From positions 2,542,001 to 2,606,000 of the forward strand of contig NZ_CP073105.1 in the NCBI RefSeq assembly GCF_018138085.1: a stretch of 64,000 nucleotides of DNA. The letters are read 5' to 3'. Each line of letters opens with the position of its first letter. The first letter of the stretch is position 1. This document shows, one piece after another, positions 8,756 through 15,736 of the stretch. The notes under the pieces are model-generated. The model saw only the letters and a program-made list of their open reading frames with translations, did no database searches and had not been told where the DNA came from. Made by a program: the position numbers and the translations under genes. Origin of the DNA: Stutzerimonas stutzeri (GTDB lineage Bacteria > Pseudomonadota > Gammaproteobacteria > Pseudomonadales > Pseudomonadaceae).

Positions 8756-9718
8756 ATGCTTAGCTCGTCTCGCGCGCCCATAAAAGTCGGCATCAGCGCC
8801 TGCCTGCTCGGAGAGCCGGTGCGATTCAACGGCGGCCACAAGGAGTCGCGCCTGTGCAGCGAGACGCTTGCCAGGCATTTCGAATTCGTACCGGTGTGCC
8901 CGGAGGTGGCGATCGGCCTGGGCACGCCCCGGCAGCCGATCCGTCTCGTTGGCGACCCGGACCAGCCGCGCGCGGTGGGCAGCGTGCACGCCGAGCTGGA
9001 TGTGACCGATGCGTTAAGCGCCTATGGCCGACAGGTCGCCACTGAACTGCACGACATCTGCGGCTTCGTCCTCATGCAGAAGTCGCCCTCGTGCGGAATG
9101 GAGCGGGTCAAGGTCTATCAGGCCAATGGTCATCCGATCGAGGGCGGCGGTTCCGGCTTGTTCGCCCACGCACTCATGCAGGCACGGCCGGACCTACCCA
9201 TCGAGGAGGACGGCCGCCTCAATGATCCGGTGTTGCGGGAAAACTTCCTGACCCGAATCTTCGCTTACGCCGAGTGGCAGCGGCTTGTGGCCAGTGGCGT
9301 CACGCGAAAGGCACTGGTCGAATTCCACTCGCGCTACAAATACCAGCTGATGGCGACCGACCCCGTGCAATACAAGGCGCTCGGCAGGCTGGTCGCCACG
9401 GTTGGCAAGCAACCGCTGGAAGCCTTCGCACCGAGCTACTTCAGCCAGCTGATGGAGGCACTAAAGAAGACGGCATCACGCGGCACCCATACCAATGTGC
9501 TGCAGCACTTGAGCGGCTACCTGAAGCGCGACCTCGGTACGCAGGACAAGCAGGAGCTGCAACGGCTGATCGACCAGTACCGCGAAGGCGTCGTGCCGCT
9601 GGTGGTGCCGATGACCTTGCTCAAACATCACTTCCGCCGCCATCCCGACCGCTACGTGGCCACGCAGGTCTACCTGCAGCCCCACCCGGAAGACCTCAGC
9701 CTGCGGAACGGCATCTGA
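8756..9718 (+). CDS. DUF523-DUF1722 (YbgA-type) protein of the photolyase operon
   Basis: The protein has 320 residues. DUF523 covers about residues 8-155 (ISACLLGEPVRFNGGHKESR, FVPVCPEVAIGLGTPRQPIR, CGFVLMQKSPSCGMERVKVY), with conserved cysteines that could bind metal or sulphur. DUF1722 covers about 190-310 (TRKALVEFHSRYKYQLMA, YFSQLMEALKK, LTLLKHHFRRH-like end). No biochemical role is established for this pair, but it is often encoded next to photolyase genes in proteobacteria. The gene is the first of a tight rightward operon: the litR start follows its stop by one base. The paired TGTACA boxes upstream suggest light induction. Confidence 0.88.
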   Translation: MLSSSRAPIKVGISACLLGEPVRFNGGHKESRLCSETLARHFEFVPVCPEVAIGLGTPRQPIRLVGDPDQPRAVGSVHAELDVTDALSAYGRQVATELHDICGFVLMQKSPSCGMERVKVYQANGHPIEGGGSGLFAHALMQARPDLPIEEDGRLNDPVLRENFLTRIFAYAEWQRLVASGVTRKALVEFHSRYKYQLMATDPVQYKALGRLVATVGKQPLEAFAPSYFSQLMEALKKTASRGTHTNVLQHLSGYLKRDLGTQDKQELQRLIDQYREGVVPLVVPMTLLKHHFRRHPDRYVATQVYLQPHPEDLSLRNGI

Positions 9719-9719
9719 C

Positions 9720-10661
9720 ATGGCCCTCACATCCGATGAAGATAACGGCGCGACGGGCCCGGAAGGCTGGTTCCCGATCCGCGAGGTGGCGCGCCTTACG
9801 GGTGTCAATCCGGTCACGCTACGGGCTTGGGAACGGCGCTATGGGCTGATCGTGCCGCGCCGCACCCCCAAGGGCCATCGGCTCTATGACAACAGCCATG
9901 TGCTTCGCATCCGCGGCATCCTCAACTGGCTCGACCGCGGTGTCGCGGTCAGTCAGGTCAAGCAACTGCTGGACAGCCACCAGATCGTCGACCTGACCGA
10001 ACACAACCCCTGGCGTGACCTGCATGAACAGATGCTGCAGGCGACCGCTCAGTTGGCCGAGCGGCAGCTCGATGACAGCTTCAACCGGGCATTTTCGCTT
10101 TATCCGCCGCGCACGCTCTGCGAGCACCTGCTCCTGCCGTTGCTTGCCAGCCTCGAACAGCGCTGGACCGGGCAATTCGGCGCCGAGCTGGAGCGCGGGC
10201 TGTTCAACACCTGGTTGCGGACCAAGCTCGGGAGCCGCCTCTACCACTTCAATCGACAGCACAACGGTGCGCCGCTGCTCTTGATACCACTGGGCGACCG
10301 CCGCTTCGAGCCTGGTCTGTGGTTCTGCGCATGGCTGCTTTCCAGTGCGGGCTGGCCGGTCGAGATCATCGAATGGCCCGTTCCACTGGCCGAACTGCCG
10401 TTGGCATTGGCACGGCTCAATCCATGCGGGCTGCTGCTCTACGGCAGCCAGTCGATGGACAGTGGCGACCTGAGGCGACAGCTGCCTCGGCTCGTCGACC
10501 CGCAGCGGTTGCCCCTGCTGATGGCGGGCCCGACGGCAAGCATTCATCAAGCCGAACTGCGCGACATTGACGGCCTGACCCTGGCGGCCGACGCCCTTGC
10601 TGCGCTCGACGCCCTGCAGGCAAATCCCTCGTTCGAGAAACCTCAAGGCCCTATTCGATGA
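9720..10661 (+). CDS. MerR-family regulator, class II LitR/PplR1-like
   Basis: The protein has 313 residues. MerR HTH at about residues 17-85 (WFPIREVARLTGVNPVTLRA, WERRYGLIVP, GHRLYDN). The C-terminal part is cobalamin-domain-like but lacks DxHxxG, so B12 sensing is unlikely; light input would come from the LOV protein at 3047. It starts one base after the DUF523 stop and overlaps the phrB start by 4 bp (ATGA), so the three genes are co-translated. This resembles P. putida pplR1-phrB. Its own promoter region carries the paired boxes, so it probably regulates itself. Confidence 0.9.
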   Translation: MALTSDEDNGATGPEGWFPIREVARLTGVNPVTLRAWERRYGLIVPRRTPKGHRLYDNSHVLRIRGILNWLDRGVAVSQVKQLLDSHQIVDLTEHNPWRDLHEQMLQATAQLAERQLDDSFNRAFSLYPPRTLCEHLLLPLLASLEQRWTGQFGAELERGLFNTWLRTKLGSRLYHFNRQHNGAPLLLIPLGDRRFEPGLWFCAWLLSSAGWPVEIIEWPVPLAELPLALARLNPCGLLLYGSQSMDSGDLRRQLPRLVDPQRLPLLMAGPTASIHQAELRDIDGLTLAADALAALDALQANPSFEKPQGPIR

Positions 10662-12085
10662 ACCAGCTGTACTGGCTACGCACCGACCTGCGAGTCGCCG
10701 ACAACACGGCACTGACCGCGGCGATGAACGCCGGCCCGACCCTGGCGCTGTATCTGATAACGCCGGAGCAGTGGCGCGCCCACGACGATGCGCCATGCAA
10801 GATCGATTTCTGGCTACGCAACCTCGCCGAGCTGTCGACGCGTCTGAGCGAGCTCAACGTTCCATTGCTGATCCGCACCCTGGATGACTGGCGCGAGGTT
10901 CCGGCGCTGATGGTCGAGCTGTGTCGGACGCATCGGATCGACGCCCTGCATGCCAACGACGAGTACGGCGTGAACGAGCAGCGCCGGGACCAGGCCGTCG
11001 CCGAAGCGCTCCGGCAGGATGCTGTGCCGTTCCATCGCCACCTCGATCAGTTGCTCTTCGCGCCGGGCAGCATCACGACCCTGGCCGGCGAATGCTTCAA
11101 GGTGTTCAGCCAGTTTCGCAAGGTCTGCTATTCGCGGCTCAGCCACTCGCTGCCGCGCAGCCTGCCGACGCCCGCGCCACAGCGCTGGCTGGCGATGGAA
11201 AGCGATCCCGTACCTACCTCGGTGGAAGGCCTGGCATCACCGGATCAAAGTCTGCAAACCTACTGGCCGGCCGGCGAAGCGGCCGCACACCGGCGCCTGC
11301 AGACCTTTGCCGAGAATGTCATGGCGGATTACCAGTCGCTGCGCGATATGCCTGCCGAGCCGGGGACCAGCCAGGTTTCGCCCTATCTGGCGGCCGGCGT
11401 ACTTTCGCCACGGCAATGCCTGCACGCCGCACTGGTCACCAACCGAGGCGAGCTGGACAGCGGCAATCCCGGCGCGGTCACCTGGATCAACGAGCTGCTC
11501 TGGCGCGAGTTCTACAAGCACATTCTCGTCGGCTACCCGCGGGTCTCGATGGGCCGCGCGTTTCGCAGCGAAACCGAGTTCCTGCCCTGGCGCCGGGCAC
11601 CGGACGACCTGGCGGCGTGGCAGCAAGGCCGCACCGGCTTTCCGATCATCGACGCGGCGATGCGCCAGCTACTGGCCACCGGCTGGATGCACAACCGCCT
11701 GCGCATGGTGACGGCAATGTTCTTGAGCAAGAACTTGCTGATCGACTGGCGCGAAGGCGAGCGATGGTTCATGCAGCACCTGATCGACGGGGACCTGGCG
11801 GCCAACAATGGCGGCTGGCAATGGAGCGCCTCGACCGGTACCGACTCGGTTCCGTACTTCCGGCTGTTCAACCCCATGAGCCAATCGACCCGGTTCGATC
11901 CTGACGGCCGCTTTCTCAGACGCTGGCTACCGGAACTCGCGACGCTGGGCGAACGCGACATCCATAACCCACACAAGCTGAATGGCCTGTTCGCAGACGT
12001 CGACTACCCGCTCCCTATCGTCGACCTGCCGATGAGCCGCGAGCGCGCGCTGACCGCATTCAGGCAGCTGGGCGAACAGCGCTGA
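10658..12085 (+). CDS. phrB: Deoxyribodipyrimidine photolyase (CPD photolyase, class I)
   Basis: The protein has 475 residues and repairs cyclobutane pyrimidine dimers with blue/near-UV light, using FADH- and an antenna pigment. N-terminal antenna domain: LYWLRTDLRVADNTAL. FAD-binding helical domain: SPYLAAGVLSPRQC, TWINELLWREFYKHIL, GFPIIDAAMRQL, GWMHNRLRMV, WREGERWFMQHLIDGDLAAN and NGGWQWSASTGTD, all diagnostic of class I photolyases. The length matches E. coli PhrB (472). It overlaps the upstream litR-like gene by 4 bp. Light induction through the boxes at 8660-8734 is inferred. Confidence 0.96.
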   Translation: MNQLYWLRTDLRVADNTALTAAMNAGPTLALYLITPEQWRAHDDAPCKIDFWLRNLAELSTRLSELNVPLLIRTLDDWREVPALMVELCRTHRIDALHANDEYGVNEQRRDQAVAEALRQDAVPFHRHLDQLLFAPGSITTLAGECFKVFSQFRKVCYSRLSHSLPRSLPTPAPQRWLAMESDPVPTSVEGLASPDQSLQTYWPAGEAAAHRRLQTFAENVMADYQSLRDMPAEPGTSQVSPYLAAGVLSPRQCLHAALVTNRGELDSGNPGAVTWINELLWREFYKHILVGYPRVSMGRAFRSETEFLPWRRAPDDLAAWQQGRTGFPIIDAAMRQLLATGWMHNRLRMVTAMFLSKNLLIDWREGERWFMQHLIDGDLAANNGGWQWSASTGTDSVPYFRLFNPMSQSTRFDPDGRFLRRWLPELATLGERDIHNPHKLNGLFADVDYPLPIVDLPMSRERALTAFRQLGEQR

Positions 12086-12248
12086 GCGCAATCTGCGGCA
12101 ACCCACGACAGGCATCGCCTACCGGCAGCGCCTGTACCGAGCAATCCGTTATTGACGCCGGCGAGCGATGGCATCCGCTGGCGGTGGGTGGTATTGATTG
12201 GTGCTGTTCGATCCGTCCAGCCAGCCAGTAACCGCCTCGGAGGCACCG

Positions 12249-13010
12249 ATGACCCCCACGCCACTCGCCGAAACCCTGCGTAGCGCGCAACACGTCGTGG
12301 TATTCACCGGTGCGGGCGTTTCGGCGGAAAGCGGTATCCCGACCTTTCGCGACGCGCTGACCGGCCTCTGGGAACGTTTCGATGCGTCTTCACTGGCCAC
12401 TGCGGAGGCGTTCCGCGCCGATCCCGCGCTGGTCTGGGGCTGGTACGAATGGCGCCGCATGAAAGTGATGCAGGCCAAACCCAACCCCGCACACCTGGCG
12501 ATCGCCGAACTGGCTCGGCATGTGCCTCGGCTGACGCTGGTGACGCAGAACGTCGACGACCTGCACGAGCGCGCCGGCAGTCGCGAGGTGATCCATCTTC
12601 ACGGCAGCCTGCACCAACCGCGGTGTTTCGACTGCGGCCAAGCGGGCGACGCCTCGCTCGACGCACCGAACGAACCCGAAGGCGGACGTCGCCTGGCGCC
12701 GCCTCGCTGCCTGATATGCGGCGGAGCGCTTCGCCCTGGCGTGGTCTGGTTTGGTGAAAGCCTGCCGGCCGGCGCCTTGACCGCCGCATTCGAGGCGGCC
12801 GGACGCTGCGATGTGCTGATCTCCGTCGGCACATCCGGGATGGTCTACCCGGCTGCCGAAGTTCCAGGGCAGGCCTGGCGCGCCGGAGCGACCGTCGTCC
12901 ACGTCAATCCGCAGCCGGAAGTCACTCACCGCCAGCGCGAATACGCACTGAAAGGACTGGCCGGGGAGCAACTGCCGAAACTGCTCGAGCAGGCCTTCGG
13001 GCGTCGGTGA
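12249..13010 (+). CDS. Sir2-family NAD-dependent deacylase, class III (CobB-like)
   Basis: The protein has 253 residues from the ATG at 12249, chosen because GGAGG stands just before it; the frame is open further up to 12198. Motifs: GAGVSAESGIPTFR near residue 21, TQNVDDLHERAG, catalytic H118 in HLHGS, zinc cysteines in CFDCG and CLICGG. Y66 and R69 (YEWR) form the YxxR pair that class III sirtuins use to bind succinyl- and malonyl-lysine, so desuccinylase/demalonylase activity is likely besides deacetylation. It stands alone between phrB and the convergent SMR gene. Confidence 0.92.
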   Translation: MTPTPLAETLRSAQHVVVFTGAGVSAESGIPTFRDALTGLWERFDASSLATAEAFRADPALVWGWYEWRRMKVMQAKPNPAHLAIAELARHVPRLTLVTQNVDDLHERAGSREVIHLHGSLHQPRCFDCGQAGDASLDAPNEPEGGRRLAPPRCLICGGALRPGVVWFGESLPAGALTAAFEAAGRCDVLISVGTSGMVYPAAEVPGQAWRAGATVVHVNPQPEVTHRQREYALKGLAGEQLPKLLEQAFGRR

Positions 13011-13080
13011 AGCCCTTCGATCGGCCTGGCCGAGCAGCGCCCCGCTGCACTCGGCCGAACGCAACGCCGCGACCGGCGCG

Positions 13081-13392
13081 CTACCTGAGTCCGGCAATGC
13101 CGACGACGATCAGCGCGACCGACATCAGCTTCACCGGCGTCAGTGCCTCGCCCAGCAGCAAGGCCCCCAGCAGTACCGTGCCCAGCGTGCCGATACCGGT
13201 CCAGATCGGATAGGCGATGCTCACCGGAAGCTCCCTTAGCGCCAGCGTCAGGCAATAGATCCCCGCGCTCGCGGCGACCACCACCAATGCACTGGGTAGC
13301 AGCCGAGTGAAGCCTTCGGCGTATTTCATCGCCATCGCGAAAAGCACCTCGAAGCCGGCCGCCAGCATGAGGAACATCCAGCCGTTGGCCAT
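13081..13392 (-). CDS. SMR-family exporter, Gdx/SugE-like
   Basis: The protein has 103 residues and four predicted membrane helices, the standard size for small multidrug resistance proteins, which work as dual-topology dimers. The essential membrane glutamate is E15 (AAGFEVLFA). KYAEGFTRLLPS after helix 1 resembles the guanidinium-exporter (Gdx, formerly SugE) subgroup more than EmrE. The start codon overlaps the azoreductase stop by one base (TGATG), so both are translated from one transcript. The substrate (guanidinium or quaternary amines) is inferred only from similarity. Confidence 0.82.
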   Translation of the reverse strand: MANGWMFLMLAAGFEVLFAMAMKYAEGFTRLLPSALVVVAASAGIYCLTLALRELPVSIAYPIWTGIGTLGTVLLGALLLGEALTPVKLMSVALIVVGIAGLR

Positions 13393-14027
13393 CAGAAATC
13401 CAACGCCAGCTGTGCCAGCCGCTGCCGCGCCGCCTGATAGGAATCTTCGAAGGCCAACCCGCCGAACTCGTCGTTCTCCACCGCGACCACCTCGACATCG
13501 GTAATGCCGATCAAGCCGAGCACGGCTCGCAGATGGGTGTCGGCATGGTTGAGGTGCGCATTGATCCCGCCCTGGCCGTAACCGCGATCGCCCCGAGTGG
13601 TGATGATCAGGCCGCGCTTGCCCAGGACTCGCGGCTTGTACTGACTGGCCGGGTCTTCAGGCGTGAAGTCGAAGGTACGCCCAATGCGCACGATCTGGTC
13701 GATCCAGGCCTTCACGCCGCTGGGTACGCCGAAGTTGTACATGGGCGCCGCAATCACCAGGCGATCCGCATCGAGCAACTCGTCGGCCAGCGCATCGCTG
13801 AGCGCCAGGTCCGCGTGCATTGCCGGTGAGCGTTCGGCTGGCGCGCTGAAGGCAGCCGCCACCCAACCCTCGGTGACCGGTGGCAAGACGATACGCCCCA
13901 CCTCTCGCCGCGAAAGCCTGACCTCGCCTTGCTCGGCTGCCAGCGCCCGCAAAAAATGCTCGAGCAAGCGTCGTGAATGGGAACGTTCACCGCGCGGGCT
14001 GCCTTGTACCGCTAGAATTTTTTTCAT
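13392..14027 (-). CDS. azoR: FMN-dependent NADH:quinone/azo reductase
   Basis: The protein has 211 residues and a flavodoxin-like fold: MKKILAVQGSPRGERSHSRR (FMN phosphate loop), then APMYNFGVPSGVKAWIDQI and TTRGDRGYG, all marks of the AzoR family. These homodimers use NADH to reduce quinones and azo dyes by two electrons, which protects against thiol and quinone stress. A very strong ribosome site AGGAGGTGAGAG precedes the ATG. It is divergent from a LysR gene (14143) and translationally coupled to the SMR exporter, which suggests a LysR-controlled detoxification unit. Confidence 0.92.
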   Translation of the reverse strand: MKKILAVQGSPRGERSHSRRLLEHFLRALAAEQGEVRLSRREVGRIVLPPVTEGWVAAAFSAPAERSPAMHADLALSDALADELLDADRLVIAAPMYNFGVPSGVKAWIDQIVRIGRTFDFTPEDPASQYKPRVLGKRGLIITTRGDRGYGQGGINAHLNHADTHLRAVLGLIGITDVEVVAVENDEFGGLAFEDSYQAARQRLAQLALDF

Positions 14028-14142
14028 CTCTCACCTCCTGCGCCGCATCTTGCGGCTGACGCACCTAAAGCTATTGGGCAGAGCCGACGAGGACAAATGA
14101 GCAATACTGCAGCGGAATGAACTGAATTCACCTGAGATAGCC

Positions 14143-15027
14143 ATGTTCGCGAATCTTCCGCTCACCGCATTGCGCACCTTTGAATCCGCTGCGCGACTGC
14201 AAAGCTTCAAGGCCGCGGCCGAGGAGCTGGCGGTCACTCCCACGGCGGTATCGCATCAGATCAGGACGCTCGAAAATTGGCTGGGAGTGGCGTTGTTTGA
14301 ACGCCTGGCCCGTGGCGTTCGGCTCACCGAATGCGGCGAGCGGCTGTTCGGCAGTCTGCATGGGGCATTGCTGGACATCGTGCAGAGCGTCGCTCAACTG
14401 CGCCCGCAACCCAGTACCGGCAGCCTGACCCTATCCACCACGCCGGTCTTCGCGGCGCTGTGGCTGATCCCGCAACTCGGGCAGTTCTATCAGGCGCATC
14501 CGGGGATCAAAGTCCGCGTCGAAACCAGCACCGAGCTGCTCGACCTGCAGCAGGACGCCAGCATCGACCTGGTGATTCGCTACGGTTACGGCAGCCACCC
14601 CAGCCTGCACAGCCAGTGCCTGCTCGACGAACGTTTCGGCGTATACGGCGCGCCGGGGCTCCTCGCCGCTCTGGACCCGGCACGACTGACTCTGATTACC
14701 GTGCGTTGGCGCAACTCACAGCTTTACGATCGCAGCTGGAAGGCCTGGTGCGAGGCAGCCGGCGAGTCCTGGCTGGAACACGCAGAACTGCGCGAGTACG
14801 ACGAGGAGCATTACGCGTTGCAGGCCGCCATTGCCGGGCAAGGCTTGGTCCTGGCGAGCAATGTGCTGGTTTCGCAGAGCCTGGCGATGGGGCTGTTGCA
14901 GCCATTGCGCCCCGATATAACCGTGCCCGGGGCGAACTACACGGCGCTTTGCGTACCTGGCCGTGAGCGGCATCCGCCGGTCAAGGCCTTCTTCGACTGG
15001 CTGAACGAGGCATCGGCCAGTCGCTGA
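14143..15027 (+). CDS. LysR-family regulator, GcvA-like
   Basis: The protein has 294 residues. The N-terminal HTH (LPLTALRTFESAARLQSFKA, AVTPTAVSHQIRTLE) has the GcvA-type opening, followed by a periplasmic-binding-like effector domain (TLSTTPVFAALWLIPQLGQF, IDLVIRYGYG). It is divergent from azoR with a gap of 115 bp, the usual LysR arrangement, so it most likely controls azoR and the SMR gene. The effector is unknown. Confidence 0.9.
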   Translation: MFANLPLTALRTFESAARLQSFKAAAEELAVTPTAVSHQIRTLENWLGVALFERLARGVRLTECGERLFGSLHGALLDIVQSVAQLRPQPSTGSLTLSTTPVFAALWLIPQLGQFYQAHPGIKVRVETSTELLDLQQDASIDLVIRYGYGSHPSLHSQCLLDERFGVYGAPGLLAALDPARLTLITVRWRNSQLYDRSWKAWCEAAGESWLEHAELREYDEEHYALQAAIAGQGLVLASNVLVSQSLAMGLLQPLRPDITVPGANYTALCVPGRERHPPVKAFFDWLNEASASR

Positions 15028-15033
15028 GACCGA

Positions 15034-15654
15034 TCACGTCAGCGGCGTCATCACGGCGCGCTGGTAGGCCGGACGCGCTTGCAGTCGCGCATACCAGGCT
15101 TGCAGGTGCGGCAGTACGGGCCGCTCGATGGGCATCTCGAACCAGGCGTAGGCGAAGCAGCCCAGTGGAATATCGCCCATGCCGAAGCGTTCACCCGACA
15201 GATACGGCTGCCTGGCCAAGGTCTCATCGGCGATGGCGAGCAGCGTGCCGCAAGCCTCCAGCGCCGATTGTACGGCGGCCATGTCGCGCTGATCCTCGGC
15301 GGTGCGCACGATGTTCCAGAACAGCGGCCGGAATGGCGTTGCCAGGGACGACGTGACCCAGTCCATCCATTTGTCCGCGCCGGCACGCTGCCGCGGATCG
15401 GCGCCCCACAGCGTGCCAGCGCCATACTGCGCAACCAGGTAGCGAACGATGGCGTTGGATTCCCACAGCACCAGATCGCCATCCTCGAGACAAGGCACCA
15501 GACGATTCGGATTCTTGGCCAGGTACTCGGCTTCGCCCACCACACCGAAGGCGCCTCCCGCATCGATACGGGTATAGGGGCCCTCCAGCTCTTCGAGGCA
15601 CCAGAGCGCCTTTCTCACATTGGTCGAGTTGATTCGCCCCCATAGCTTCAGCAT
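15034..15654 (-). CDS. Glutathione S-transferase family protein
   Basis: The protein has 206 residues. Thioredoxin-like N-terminal domain at about 1-80 (LKLWGRINSTNVRKALWCLE, NPNRLVPCLEDG with the cis-proline, WESNAIVRYL binding the glutathione gamma-glutamyl group) and an all-helical C-terminal domain (MGDIPLGCFAYAWFEM). S10 or N12 in NSTNVRK would be the thiol-activating residue. The substrate is unknown. It ends 7 bp from the convergent LysR stop. Confidence 0.9.
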   Translation of the reverse strand: MLKLWGRINSTNVRKALWCLEELEGPYTRIDAGGAFGVVGEAEYLAKNPNRLVPCLEDGDLVLWESNAIVRYLVAQYGAGTLWGADPRQRAGADKWMDWVTSSLATPFRPLFWNIVRTAEDQRDMAAVQSALEACGTLLAIADETLARQPYLSGERFGMGDIPLGCFAYAWFEMPIERPVLPHLQAWYARLQARPAYQRAVMTPLT

Positions 15655-15736
15655 GTCTTCGCCCCTTGTGCGTAGTGGTTCATCGGCAAGCCCACGTTTG
15701 CCGCAGCATTATCGGTGTCGCGTCACTGCCTGCCGT

